Shown: positions 30,902 through 39,298 of the stretch, piece by piece
Layout of the letters: each line of letters opens with the position of its first letter
Position numbering within the stretch: the first letter of the stretch is position 1
Source: Microbacterium cremeum
GTDB taxonomy: Bacteria > Actinomycetota > Actinomycetes > Actinomycetales > Microbacteriaceae
Direction: 5' to 3'
NCBI RefSeq assembly: GCF_015277855.1
Contig: NZ_CP063812.1
Span: 1,612,001-1,676,000, forward strand
Length of the DNA stretch: 64,000 nucleotides
Notes under the pieces: generated by a model
Seen by the model: the letters and a program-made list of their open reading frames with translations, nothing else
Told to the model about the DNA's origin: nothing
Databases searched by the model: none
Translations under genes and position numbers: made by a program

Positions 30902-31050
30902 GAGGCGAGCGAGAGGGAGTATCCCCACTGCGCGCATCCGTCATCACGGGTCCCGACAGAGTGACCCCGGGTGTGCGACGCGGAACGACCGGACCCGTCC
31001 GGCCGCGGGGAGAGACTTTCGGCATCGACCGACCCTCGTTCCTCCGAAAG
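30902..31050 (+). promoter_or_regulatory. yybP-ykoY-type (Mn2+) riboswitch before terC
   Basis: The leader contains GAGGGAGTATCCCC followed by CCGTCA, and later GGGGAGAGACTTTCGGC. These resemble the two conserved loops of the yybP-ykoY manganese riboswitch (GGGGAGUA and GAGACCUUGCC types). GAGG-CGAG (30902-30909) can pair with CTCG and CCTC (31035-31044) to close the aptamer. GAAAGG, the terC ribosome-binding site, follows at once, so control of translation is plausible. The call is from memory of the motif, not a covariance search. Confidence 0.7.
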
Positions 31051-31057
31051 GCCCTGA

Positions 31058-32089
31058 ATGGACCTCACGCTTCCCCTGTGGTTCGAAATCGGATCCCTCG
31101 TGATCCTCTCGCTCATCCTCCTGGGCGATCTCCTCCTCATCCTGAAGCGCCCCCACATCCCCTCGACCCGGGAGTCGACGCTGTGGGTGGTGTTCTACGT
31201 GACGCTCGCGCTGATCTTCGCGGGACTCATGTGGATCTTCGCCGGCGGCGAGTACGCCGGGCAGTTCGTCGCGGGCTGGCTCACCGAGTACAGCCTGTCG
31301 ATCGACAACCTGTTCGTGTTCGTGCTGATCATGACGCAGTTCGCCGTGCCGCGCCGCTACCAGCAGGAGGTGCTGATGGTGGGGATCATCATCGCGCTCG
31401 TGCTGCGCGGCCTGTTCATCCTGGCCGGCGCCGCGATCATCGAGCAGTTCAGCTGGGTGTTCTACATCTTCGGCGCCTTCCTGGTGTGGACCGCGATCCG
31501 CCAGGCGTTCCCCGGCGGCGACCACGACGACGAGGTCAAGCAGGAGGCGTTCGTCGTGCGCGTGCTGCGCCGCACCATCGACATCAGCGACAGCTACGAC
31601 GGCTCCAAGATCCGCACGGTCGTCGACGGCAAGAAGATGTGGACGCCGATGGTCATCGTGTTCGCGGCGATCGGCGTGACGGATCTGCTGTTCGCGATCG
31701 ACTCGATCCCGGCGATCTTCGGCATCACGCAGAGCCCGTTCATCGTCTTCACCGCGAACCTCTTCGCCCTCATGGGCCTGCGGCAGCTGTACTTCCTGCT
31801 GGGCGACCTGCTGGACCGCCTGCGCTACCTCCACTACGGCATCGCGTTCATCCTGGCGTTCATCGGCGTGAAGCTCGTCTTCCATGCGATGCACGTGAAC
31901 GAACTGTGGTTCATCAACGGCGGCGAGCACATTGAGTGGGCGCCCGAGATCTCGACCTGGATGTCGCTCGGCGTGATCATCGTCGCGATGACCGTTGCCA
32001 CGGTCGCGAGCCTTCTCGCGTCGTCGCGCGACAAGCGCCGCGAGGCGACGGATGCCGCATCCGCCGCCGCCGCCGAACGACAGGACTGA
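31058..32089 (+). CDS. TerC/Alx family membrane protein (probable Mn2+ exporter)
   Basis: A 343-residue integral membrane protein with about nine hydrophobic helices. The TerC signature acidic motifs are EYSLSIDNLFVF (about residues 80-91) and FAIDSIPAIFGI (about 212-223). Characterised relatives export manganese, and many are controlled by Mn2+ riboswitches, which fits the leader here. The low-GC-free ATG follows GAAAGGCCCTGA. A strong terminator follows. Confidence 0.9.
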   Translation: MDLTLPLWFEIGSLVILSLILLGDLLLILKRPHIPSTRESTLWVVFYVTLALIFAGLMWIFAGGEYAGQFVAGWLTEYSLSIDNLFVFVLIMTQFAVPRRYQQEVLMVGIIIALVLRGLFILAGAAIIEQFSWVFYIFGAFLVWTAIRQAFPGGDHDDEVKQEAFVVRVLRRTIDISDSYDGSKIRTVVDGKKMWTPMVIVFAAIGVTDLLFAIDSIPAIFGITQSPFIVFTANLFALMGLRQLYFLLGDLLDRLRYLHYGIAFILAFIGVKLVFHAMHVNELWFINGGEHIEWAPEISTWMSLGVIIVAMTVATVASLLASSRDKRREATDAASAAAAERQD

Positions 32090-32109
32090 CCGGGCCGCGC
32101 CGTCGGCAC

Positions 32110-32145
32110 GGCAGCGGGGGCGGGCACGGACCCGCCTCCGCTGCC
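32110..32145 (+). terminator. terminator after terC
   Basis: A 15-base stem, GGCAGCGGGGGCGGG with CCCGCCTCCGCTGCC (one G-U pair), with a six-base loop. There is no long U-tract. Confidence 0.75.
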
Positions 32146-32193
32146 CGCGTCGTCGCATGACCGCGCCCGGGCCGGCGTTCAGCGCGCCGGTGG

Positions 32194-32205
32194 TAACCTA
32201 ACCTC
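32194..32205 (+). promoter_or_regulatory. leaderless promoter of the leu leader peptide
   Basis: TAACCT (32194-32199) stands six bases before the leader GTG; an overlapping second TAACCT follows at 32199-32204. Confidence 0.6.
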
Positions 32206-32250
32206 GTGCGGATCGCTCGCCTCCTCCTTAGCGGCCGCGACGAGTCCTAG
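32206..32250 (+). CDS. leuL: leucine leader peptide of the leuCD operon
   Basis: GTG-initiated 14-codon ORF encoding MRIARLLLSGRDES, with three consecutive leucine codons (CTC CTC CTT). It is preceded by a leaderless promoter and followed by mutually exclusive hairpins before leuC. This is the classic arrangement for attenuation by leucine-tRNA charging, as described for actinobacterial leu genes. It is too short for routine gene calling. Confidence 0.7.
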   Translation: MRIARLLLSGRDES

Positions 32251-32285
32251 TTCCAGGCCTCCCTCGTCGCGGAGTTTCGTCGCGG
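32235..32285 (+). promoter_or_regulatory. leuC attenuator: competing hairpins
   Basis: CCGCGACGAG (32235-32244, inside the leader ORF) is perfectly complementary to CTCGTCGCGG (32263-32272). A second near-copy of that 3' arm, TTCGTCGCGG, lies at 32276-32285. A ribosome stalled at the leucine codons would cover or free the 5' arm and change which hairpin forms. A small GGGC-GAA-GCCC hairpin follows at 32301-32311. No U-tract is seen, so whether the control is on transcription or translation is open. Confidence 0.55.
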
Positions 32286-32337
32286 GCCCGAATCACCGGT
32301 GGGCGAAGCCCCCATTCCGAGGAGAACGACAGAGCAC

Positions 32338-33810
32338 ATGAGCACGACCGACGCATCCCCGATCGCCGGAATCCCCGACCGTCCGCGCACTCTCGCCGAG
32401 AAGGTGTGGGACGACCACCTCGTGGTCAAGGGCGAGGACGGCCAGCCCGATCTCATCTACATCGACCTGCATCTGGTGCACGAGGTGACCAGCCCGCAGG
32501 CCTTCGACGGGCTGCGGGCGGAGGGCCGCCCGGTCCGCCGGCTCGACCTCACCATCGCCACCGAGGACCACAACACCCCGACGCTCGACATCGACAAGCC
32601 GATCGCCGACCTCACCAGCCGCACGCAGATCGAGACGCTGCGCCGCAACGCCGAGGAGTTCGGCGTTCGCCTGCACTCGCTCGGTGACAAGGAGCAGGGA
32701 ATCGTCCATGTCGTGGGGCCGCAGCTCGGCCTCACGATGCCCGGCATCACGGTCGTGTGCGGCGACTCCCACACGTCGACCCACGGCGCCTTCGGCGCGA
32801 TGGCGTTCGGCATCGGCACCAGCGAGGTCGAGCACGTCCTGGCCACGCAGACGCTGCCGCTGAAGCCGTTCAAGACGATGGCGATCACCGTCGAGGGCGA
32901 GCTCAAGCCCGGCGTCACCGCGAAGGACGTCATCCTCGCCATCATCGCGAAGATCGGCGCGAACGGGGGGCAGGGCTACGTGCTCGAGTTCCGCGGCAGC
33001 GCCATCCGCTCCCTCTCGATGGAGGGGCGCATGACGATGTGCAACATGTCCATCGAGGCCGGTGCACGTGCCGGGATGATCGCTCCCGACGACATCACGT
33101 TCGAGTACGTGAAGGGCCGTGATCACGCACCTCAGGGACGGGATTGGGAGGATGCCGTCGCCTACTGGCGGACGCTGCCCAGCGACGAGGGCGCCGTCTA
33201 CGACGCCGAGGTGTTCCTCGACGCGAACGAGCTCGAGCCGTTCGTGACGTGGGGGACGAACCCCGGCCAGGGCGTGTCGCTGAGCGACGTCGTGCCGTCG
33301 CCGGAGGACTTCGCCGACCCGAACGAGCGCGCCGCCGCCGAGCGCGCGCTCGAGTACATGGACCTCTCGCCCGGCACGCCGCTCAAGGACGTCGCCGTCG
33401 ACGCCGTCTTCATGGGCTCGTGCACCAACAGTCGCATCGAGGACCTGCGCGCCTTCGCCTCCGTGATCGAGGGCCGCAAGAAGGCCGACGGCGTGCGGGT
33501 GATGGTCGTTCCCGGCTCCGCGCGCGTGCGCCTGGAGGCCGAGGCCGAGGGCCTCGACAAGGTCTTCACCGAGTTCGGCGCCGAGTGGCGCTTCGCCGGC
33601 TGCTCGATGTGCCTGGGCATGAATCCCGACCAGCTGGCGCCGGGGGAGCGCTGCGCCTCCACGAGCAACCGCAACTTCGAGGGCCGCCAGGGCAAGGGCG
33701 GACGCACGCACCTCGTGTCGCCCCTCGTCGCGGCTGCGACGGCGGTGATGGGGCGCCTCGCGAGCCCCAGCGATCTGCCGGCACACGAATCGGCCGGAGT
33801 GGAGGCCTGA
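32338..33810 (+). CDS. leuC: 3-isopropylmalate dehydratase large subunit
   Basis: With LeuD it isomerises 2- to 3-isopropylmalate, using a [4Fe-4S] cluster. The 490 residues have aconitase-family blocks: [17 protein letters not shown], the cluster cysteine in [11 protein letters not shown], and the pair in [11 protein letters not shown]. The ATG follows CGAGGAGAACGACAGAGCAC. The gene lies behind a leucine leader peptide and two bases before leuD. Confidence 0.97.
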   Translation: MSTTDASPIAGIPDRPRTLAEKVWDDHLVVKGEDGQPDLIYIDLHLVHEVTSPQAFDGLRAEGRPVRRLDLTIATEDHNTPTLDIDKPIADLTSRTQIETLRRNAEEFGVRLHSLGDKEQGIVHVVGPQLGLTMPGITVVCGDSHTSTHGAFGAMAFGIGTSEVEHVLATQTLPLKPFKTMAITVEGELKPGVTAKDVILAIIAKIGANGGQGYVLEFRGSAIRSLSMEGRMTMCNMSIEAGARAGMIAPDDITFEYVKGRDHAPQGRDWEDAVAYWRTLPSDEGAVYDAEVFLDANELEPFVTWGTNPGQGVSLSDVVPSPEDFADPNERAAAERALEYMDLSPGTPLKDVAVDAVFMGSCTNSRIEDLRAFASVIEGRKKADGVRVMVVPGSARVRLEAEAEGLDKVFTEFGAEWRFAGCSMCLGMNPDQLAPGERCASTSNRNFEGRQGKGGRTHLVSPLVAAATAVMGRLASPSDLPAHESAGVEA

Positions 33811-33811
33811 C

Positions 33812-34408
33812 ATGGACAAGTTCACGACCCACACCGGCATCGCGGCACCGCTGAAGCGCTCCGCCGTCGACACCGACCAGATCATCCCGGCCGTCTACCT
33901 GAAGCGCGTCACCAAGACCGGCTTCGAAGACGCCCTGTTCGCCAACTGGCGCCAGGATCCGGAGTTCGTCCTGAATCAGCCGGCGTACGCGGGTGCGAGC
34001 ATCCTCGTCGCCGGTCCCGACTTCGGCACCGGCTCGAGCCGCGAGCACGCGGTGTGGGCGCTGCGCGACTTCGGCTTCAAGGTCGTGCTGAGCGCCAAGT
34101 TCGCCGACATCTTCCGCGGCAACGCCGGCAAGCAGGGACTCGTCACCGGCGTCGTCTCCGAGTCCGACGTCGAGGCGATCTGGGCCGCTCTCGAGGCCGA
34201 GCCCGGCGCCTCCATGACCGTCGACCTCCAGGCCCGCACGGCGAGCGTCGGCGCGCTCCAGGTCGCTTTCGACATCGACGATTACACTAGGTGGCGGCTT
34301 CTCGAAGGGCTCGACGACATCGGGCTGACGCTGCGCGAAGCAGACAAGATCTCGCAGTTCGAGGCGCGCCGCGAGGCGTGGCGGCCGCGGACGCTCCCTG
34401 TTCCGTGA
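33812..34408 (+). CDS. leuD: 3-isopropylmalate dehydratase small subunit
   Basis: The 198-residue swivel-domain partner of LeuC. It has the signature [16 protein letters not shown] near residue 17 and [17 protein letters not shown] near residue 68. The ATG begins one base after the leuC stop, so the two are translated from one mRNA. murA follows 71 bases later with its own ribosome-binding site. Confidence 0.96.
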   Translation: MDKFTTHTGIAAPLKRSAVDTDQIIPAVYLKRVTKTGFEDALFANWRQDPEFVLNQPAYAGASILVAGPDFGTGSSREHAVWALRDFGFKVVLSAKFADIFRGNAGKQGLVTGVVSESDVEAIWAALEAEPGASMTVDLQARTASVGALQVAFDIDDYTRWRLLEGLDDIGLTLREADKISQFEARREAWRPRTLPVP

Positions 34409-34479
34409 GTCGGGTCGGGCGCCACACCATGGCGTCCGCCCCCCGCAAGCCCCTCGAAGAACCAAGTGAGGACAACCGG

Positions 34480-35862
34480 ATGAAGTCGCTTCTGAACGTC
34501 GCCGCGGGTGAGACCGCGACCCCGAAGCCGGGAGAGAAGGAAGTGGCGGGAGAGATCCTCGCGATCCGGGGCGGACGCCCTCTGACCGGCCGCGTCGAGG
34601 TCAAGGGGGCGAAGAACCTCGTCACCAAGGCGATGGTCGCCGCCCTCCTCGGCGAGACGTCCAGCACGCTGCGCGACGTCCCCGACATCAGCGACGTCCA
34701 GGTCGTGCGATCGCTCCTCGAGGTCCACGGCGTGCGCGTCGAGGACGGCGAGGAAGAGGGCACTCTGCACCTCGACCCCAGCGGCGCGGTCACCGCGCAC
34801 TTCGAGGAGATCGACGCGCATGCCGGGGCATCCCGCATCCCGATCCTGTTCTGCGGACCGCTCCTGCACCTTCTCGGCGAGGCGCTCATCCCCGACCTCG
34901 GCGGATGCCGCATCGGCGACCGCCCGATCAACTTCCACATGGACGCGCTGCGCGCGTTCGGCGCCGTCGTCGACAAGAGCTACGAGGGCATTCGCATCAC
35001 CGCGCCCAACGGCCTGCACGGCGCGAACATCGAGCTGCCCTACCCGAGCGTCGGCGCCACCGAGCAGGTGCTCCTGACCGCGGTGCGGGCGAAGGGCACG
35101 ACCGAGCTGCGCGGGGCCGCGATCGAGCCCGAGATCATGGACCTGATCGCGGTGCTGCAGAAGATGGGCGCGATCATCTCGTACGAGCCCAATCGCGTGA
35201 TCCTGATCGAGGGCGTCGAGACGCTCCGCGGCTACGACCACCGCGCGATCTTCGATCGCAACGAGGCCGCGTCGTGGGCGTGCGCGGCGCTCGCGACCGA
35301 CGGCGACATCTTCGTCGGCGGCGCGCGCCAGCAGGAGATGCTGACCTTCCTCAACGTCTTCCGCAAGGTGGGCGGCTGGTTCGACGTGCGCGAGGACGGC
35401 ATCCAGTTCCGCCGCGGCGGTGCGCTCAAGCCGGTGATCGTCGAGACCGACGTGCACCCCGGGTTCATGACCGACTGGCAGCAGCCGCTCATCGTCGCGC
35501 TGACCCAGGCCGAGGGCCAGTCGGTGGTACACGAGACCGTGTACGAGAACCGTCTGGGCTTCACCCACGCCCTCAACCAGATGGGCGCCGACATCGTCGT
35601 GCACCCGCACGGCATCGACGCCCCCGACCGTCGCGTCGCCCGACGCGCGCTCGAGCAGGCCGCGGTCATCAACGGACCGACTCCGCTGCACGGCGCCGAC
35701 GTCGTCGTGCCCGACCTCCGCGGCGGGTACAGCTATGTGATCGCCGCACTCGCGGCCGAGGGCGAGTCCGTCGTCCGCAACATCGGGATCATCCGCCGCG
35801 GGTACGAGAAGTTCCTCACCAAGCTCGAGACCCTCGGCGCCGATTTCGACGTCATCGGGTGA
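34480..35862 (+). CDS. murA: UDP-N-acetylglucosamine 1-carboxyvinyltransferase
   Basis: Transfers enolpyruvate from PEP to UDP-GlcNAc, the first committed step of peptidoglycan synthesis. 460 residues. The N-terminal RVEVKGAKNLVTKAMVAALL matches the substrate-binding VxGAKN motif. The catalytic, fosfomycin-reactive cysteine is present in GGCRIGDRPINFH, near residue 146. The ATG follows GTGAGGACAACCGG. Longer in-frame starts exist upstream but overlap leuD. Confidence 0.93.
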   Translation: MKSLLNVAAGETATPKPGEKEVAGEILAIRGGRPLTGRVEVKGAKNLVTKAMVAALLGETSSTLRDVPDISDVQVVRSLLEVHGVRVEDGEEEGTLHLDPSGAVTAHFEEIDAHAGASRIPILFCGPLLHLLGEALIPDLGGCRIGDRPINFHMDALRAFGAVVDKSYEGIRITAPNGLHGANIELPYPSVGATEQVLLTAVRAKGTTELRGAAIEPEIMDLIAVLQKMGAIISYEPNRVILIEGVETLRGYDHRAIFDRNEAASWACAALATDGDIFVGGARQQEMLTFLNVFRKVGGWFDVREDGIQFRRGGALKPVIVETDVHPGFMTDWQQPLIVALTQAEGQSVVHETVYENRLGFTHALNQMGADIVVHPHGIDAPDRRVARRALEQAAVINGPTPLHGADVVVPDLRGGYSYVIAALAAEGESVVRNIGIIRRGYEKFLTKLETLGADFDVIG

Positions 35863-35866
35863 TCCG

Positions 35867-36634
35867 GTGAGTCCCTCGTCGCCGATGCCGCGGGCTTCCC
35901 AGGAGAAGACCAGGCCGAGCGTGTTCTGGCCGCTCGCGGCCGTCGCCGCTCCGCTCATCGCGCTGCTGTTCAAGCTCGAGATCCACGGGGCCGAGAAGCT
36001 GCCGCGCGAAGGCGCGTACGTGCTCGCCCCGAACCACTACTCGGAGGCCGACCCGCTCGCCGTCGCGCTCGCGGTGTGGAAGGCCGGCCGTGCGCCGCGG
36101 TTCATGGCCAAGGAGAGCCTGTTCCGCGTGCCCGTGCTCGGGTGGATCCTGCGCAGCACGGGCATGGTCCCGGTGGCGCGGTCGTCCTCGGCGTCCTCCG
36201 CACGCCAGACGCTCGAGACCTCCGAGACGCTCGTACGGCTCGGTCGCGGGGTGATCGTCTACCCCGAGGGGACGCTCACGCGCGAGCCCGATCTGTGGCC
36301 CATGCGCGGCAAGACGGGCGCCGTCCGGCTGGCGCTGGCCGCCGGCATCCCGGTGATCCCGATGGCGCAGTGGGGCGTGCAACAGGTGATGCCGCGCTAC
36401 GGCAAGCTGCGCCTGTGGCCGCTGCGCCGCCGCGTGACGGTGCTGTTCGGCGATCCGGTCGACCTGTCGGCGTTCCAGGCGGACGGGCAGACGGCGAGCC
36501 TCACCGGCGCGACCGACAAAGTGATGGCCGACATCGCCGGACTGCTGTCGCAGCTGCGCGGCGAGCCGGCGCCCGCCGAACGGTGGAACCCCGCCGACCA
36601 CGGTCAGAAGGAGACGGGTCGCCTTGAGCCGTAG
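35867..36634 (+). CDS. 1-acyl-sn-glycerol-3-phosphate acyltransferase (PlsC family)
   Basis: A 255-residue membrane-associated acyltransferase of phospholipid synthesis. The catalytic HX4D motif is NHYSEADP, near residue 57, and the substrate motif is VIVYPEGTLTRE. One hydrophobic N-terminal segment (VFWPLAAVAAPLIALLF) is visible. The GTG lies four bases after the murA stop. It overlaps the start of gpsA, which makes its glycerol-3-phosphate substrate, so the pairing is metabolically sensible. Confidence 0.88.
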   Translation: MSPSSPMPRASQEKTRPSVFWPLAAVAAPLIALLFKLEIHGAEKLPREGAYVLAPNHYSEADPLAVALAVWKAGRAPRFMAKESLFRVPVLGWILRSTGMVPVARSSSASSARQTLETSETLVRLGRGVIVYPEGTLTREPDLWPMRGKTGAVRLALAAGIPVIPMAQWGVQQVMPRYGKLRLWPLRRRVTVLFGDPVDLSAFQADGQTASLTGATDKVMADIAGLLSQLRGEPAPAERWNPADHGQKETGRLEP

Positions 36635-37760
36635 ACACGACGCCGCCCGTCCGCGCGTCGCGGTGATCGGAGCCGGCAGCTGGGGCACGACCTTCGGCAA
36701 GATCCTCGCCGACGGCGGCGCTCACGTGACGATGTGGGCGCGCCGCCCGGAGCTCGCCAGCGAGATCCAGGAGGCCAAGCGCAACAGCGAGTACCTCCCC
36801 GGCATCAACCTGCCGCGCGGGATGCACGCCACGCACCACCTCTCGGAGGCCGTCGAGGGCGCCGAGCAGATCTACCTGTCGATCCCGAGCCAGGCGGTGC
36901 GCCAGAACCTCAAGGCGATCCGTCCGCTGATCTCGCGCACCGATGCGCCGATCGTGTCGCTGATGAAGGGGGTCGAACGACGCACGGGCCTGCGCATGAG
37001 CCAGGTCATCGAGCAGGAGCTGCACTGCGATCCGTCACGTATCGCCGTCGCCTCCGGGCCGAACCTCGCCCTCGAGATCGCCCGCGAGCAGCCGACGGCG
37101 GCGGTCATCTCGTCGACGAGCCAGGAGACCGCCGACGCCGTGGCGCGCCGGGCGCGCAACCGCTACTTCCGCACCTTCGTGAACACCGACGTCATCGGCA
37201 CCGAGTTCGGCGGCGTGCTCAAGAACCTCATCGCCGTCGCGATCGGCATCGTCGACGGGGTCGGCTACGGCGAGAACACCAAGGCGTCGATCATCACGCG
37301 CGGGCTCGTCGAGATGACCGACTTCGCCGTCGCGTTCGGCGCGCAGCCCGAGACGCTGCAGGGCCTCGCCGGCCTCGGCGACCTCATCGCGACGTGCCAG
37401 TCGCCGCTGAGCCGCAACAACACGGCCGGGCGCCTGTTGGGGCAGGGGTACCGGTTCGACGACGTCGTGAAGCAGATGAACCAGACCGCCGAGGGCCTGG
37501 CGTCGGTCGCGCCGATCCTGCAGCTCGCGCGCGAGGTCGGCGTCGAGATGCCGATCGTCGAGCAGGTGAAGATGGTGCTCGACGGCACGATGAACCCGCG
37601 CGACATCGCGCCCCACTTGACGACAGACGATGACACCCCGAAGGGCGAGAGGACGCAGAATGGACAAGCCGGCGGTGGCGGTGCTCTTTGGCGGTCGATC
37701 CAGCGAGCACTCGATCAGTTCCGCAACGGCGGGCGGGGTGCTGCGGGCGATCGATCGTGA
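36624..37760 (+). CDS. gpsA: glycerol-3-phosphate dehydrogenase [NAD(P)+]
   Basis: Reduces dihydroxyacetone phosphate to sn-glycerol-3-phosphate for phospholipids. The NAD motif is RVAVIGAGSWGTTFGK, near residue 11; catalytic-domain blocks are SGPNLALEIAREQPTA, the lysine in GVLKNLIAVAIGI, and GLAGLGDLIATCQSPLSRN. The TTG start follows GGAG and overlaps the acyltransferase stop. The frame runs 378 residues, about 40 longer than usual, and its last 101 bases overlap ddl. The extra Gly-rich tail is probably not functional, or a stop was lost. Confidence 0.92.
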   Translation: MSRRHDAARPRVAVIGAGSWGTTFGKILADGGAHVTMWARRPELASEIQEAKRNSEYLPGINLPRGMHATHHLSEAVEGAEQIYLSIPSQAVRQNLKAIRPLISRTDAPIVSLMKGVERRTGLRMSQVIEQELHCDPSRIAVASGPNLALEIAREQPTAAVISSTSQETADAVARRARNRYFRTFVNTDVIGTEFGGVLKNLIAVAIGIVDGVGYGENTKASIITRGLVEMTDFAVAFGAQPETLQGLAGLGDLIATCQSPLSRNNTAGRLLGQGYRFDDVVKQMNQTAEGLASVAPILQLAREVGVEMPIVEQVKMVLDGTMNPRDIAPHLTTDDDTPKGERTQNGQAGGGGALWRSIQRALDQFRNGGRGAAGDRS

Positions 37761-38754
37761 CCGCTACCGGGTGATCCCGGTCGGGATCACCCGCGACGGC
37801 GTGTTCGTCCTTGAGGACGACGATCCCGGCAAGTTCGCGCTGGACGCCGAGCGTCTGCCCGAGGTGGTCGACAACGGCACGCGCGTGCTGTGGCCCGAGG
37901 GCGGCGCGGACCGCACGCTGCGCGCGCGGCGTGCCGACGGCTCGGTCCAGGACCTCGGCGAGCTCGACGTCGTGCTGCCGATCCTGCACGGCGTGCACGG
38001 CGAGGACGGCACGGTCCAGGGGTTCCTCGACACGCTCGGCATCCCGTACGCGGGCGGTGGCGTGCTCGACTCGGCGCTGTGCATGGACAAGCACTTCATG
38101 AAGATCGTGCTCGAGGCCGCCGGCGTGCCGGTGGCGCCGTGGGTCACCGTCACCCGCGCGCGGTGGGATCGCGACCCGGCCGGTGTGCGAGCGGATGCCG
38201 CGACCCTCGGCGAGCCCGTATTCGTCAAGCCTGCGCGCGCAGGGTCGAGCGTCGGCGTGTCGAAGGTCCACGACGCCTCCGAGCTCGACGAGGCGCTCGC
38301 GCTGGCCTTCGCGGAGGACGACAAGGTGCTCGTCGAGGCGGCGATCGTCGGGCGTGAGGTCGAGGTCGCGATCCTCGAGGGTCGCGACGGCGCCGGCGCA
38401 CGGGCGTCGCTCCCGGGCGAGATCGTGCTGACGACCCGCGAGTTCTACGACTTCGAGGGCAAGTACCTCGGCGGCGACGGCGCCGAGGTGGTGTGCCCGG
38501 CCGACCTGGACGGCACCGAGATCGCCGCGATCCAGGAGCTCGGCATCCGCTCGTTCGACGCCGTGGACGGCCGAGGTCTCGCGCGCGTCGACTTCTTCCT
38601 CACCGACGACGGCCTCTACGTCAACGAGCTCAACACGATGCCCGGCTTCACGCCGATCTCGATGTTCCCGAAGTGCTGGATCGCGTCGGGAATGAGCTAC
38701 GCCGAGCTCATCACCGAGCTCGTCGACACGGCGCTGGAGCGCGCGAAGGCCTGA
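37660..38754 (+). CDS. ddl: D-alanine-D-alanine ligase
   Basis: ATP-grasp enzyme that makes D-Ala-D-Ala for peptidoglycan. 364 residues. The N-terminal AVLFGGRSSEHSISS and the ATP-grasp blocks FVKPARAGSSVGVSKV, LVEAAIVGREVEVAILEG and the Mg-binding VNELNTMPGFTPISMFP are all present. The ATG follows GAGAGGACGCAGA and lies inside the 3' end of the long gpsA frame. It is convergent with a lipoprotein gene. Confidence 0.95.
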   Translation: MDKPAVAVLFGGRSSEHSISSATAGGVLRAIDRDRYRVIPVGITRDGVFVLEDDDPGKFALDAERLPEVVDNGTRVLWPEGGADRTLRARRADGSVQDLGELDVVLPILHGVHGEDGTVQGFLDTLGIPYAGGGVLDSALCMDKHFMKIVLEAAGVPVAPWVTVTRARWDRDPAGVRADAATLGEPVFVKPARAGSSVGVSKVHDASELDEALALAFAEDDKVLVEAAIVGREVEVAILEGRDGAGARASLPGEIVLTTREFYDFEGKYLGGDGAEVVCPADLDGTEIAAIQELGIRSFDAVDGRGLARVDFFLTDDGLYVNELNTMPGFTPISMFPKCWIASGMSYAELITELVDTALERAKA

Positions 38755-38761
38755 CCGGCGG

Positions 38762-39244
38762 TCAGCGCTCGGGCAGCAGCGTCTCGGTCAGCGTGCATGC
38801 GCCCTCGGCCGTGGTGGCGACGCCGACGACCCGTTCGCCCAGCTCGGTGAGCACATCGTTGGGCGAGACGATCTCGTTGTCGATGAAGACCTCGATCGCG
38901 GGGACGCGGCCGTACGTCGTGACGAGGTAGTTCGGCGCGCGGCTCTCGTCGACGATCCAGTCGACGCCGCCGAGGGTGATGCACTTCGCCTCGGTCGGTC
39001 CCGGGGCTGTGACGCCGCACCGCAGCAGCACCGCGGACGGGTCGCCCCACGCCCCGGACGCCTGCGCGTCGGTCCACCGACGCGGCTGGTCGGCGATGTG
39101 GTCGGGCAGCCGCACGGTCACCTCGGCGCACGCGGGGTCGTTCGCGCCGTCGGCCGGCTGCATGTCGACGGTCGACGTGCATCCGGCCAGCGCCGCCGCC
39201 GCGACGAGCAGGAGGGCGGCGGCAGCGGAGGGGAGGAGGCGCAC
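38762..39244 (-). CDS. DUF3515 family lipoprotein
   Basis: A 160-residue secreted lipoprotein with a hydrophobic signal peptide and a lipobox LAGC ending at C22. Four further cysteines lie in the mature part (PACAEV, LLRCGV, AKCITL, GACTLT), enough for two disulfides. The family is actinobacterial and uncharacterised, and is often next to ddl and thiL as here. It has a leaderless GTG behind TAGCCT. Confidence 0.8.
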   Translation of the reverse strand: MRLLPSAAAALLLVAAAALAGCTSTVDMQPADGANDPACAEVTVRLPDHIADQPRRWTDAQASGAWGDPSAVLLRCGVTAPGPTEAKCITLGGVDWIVDESRAPNYLVTTYGRVPAIEVFIDNEIVSPNDVLTELGERVVGVATTAEGACTLTETLLPER

Positions 39245-39250
39245 CGTTCC

Positions 39251-39298
39251 AGGCTAACCCGGCACGACGGCCCGGCTGTGCGACGGTAGCGTGGACGC
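39251..39298. promoter_or_regulatory. divergent leaderless promoters of the DUF3515 gene and thiL
   Basis: On the minus strand TAGCCT (39256-39251) stands six bases before the lipoprotein GTG. On the plus strand TAGCGT (39287-39292) stands six bases before the thiL GTG. The whole intergenic region is 54 bases. Confidence 0.65.
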
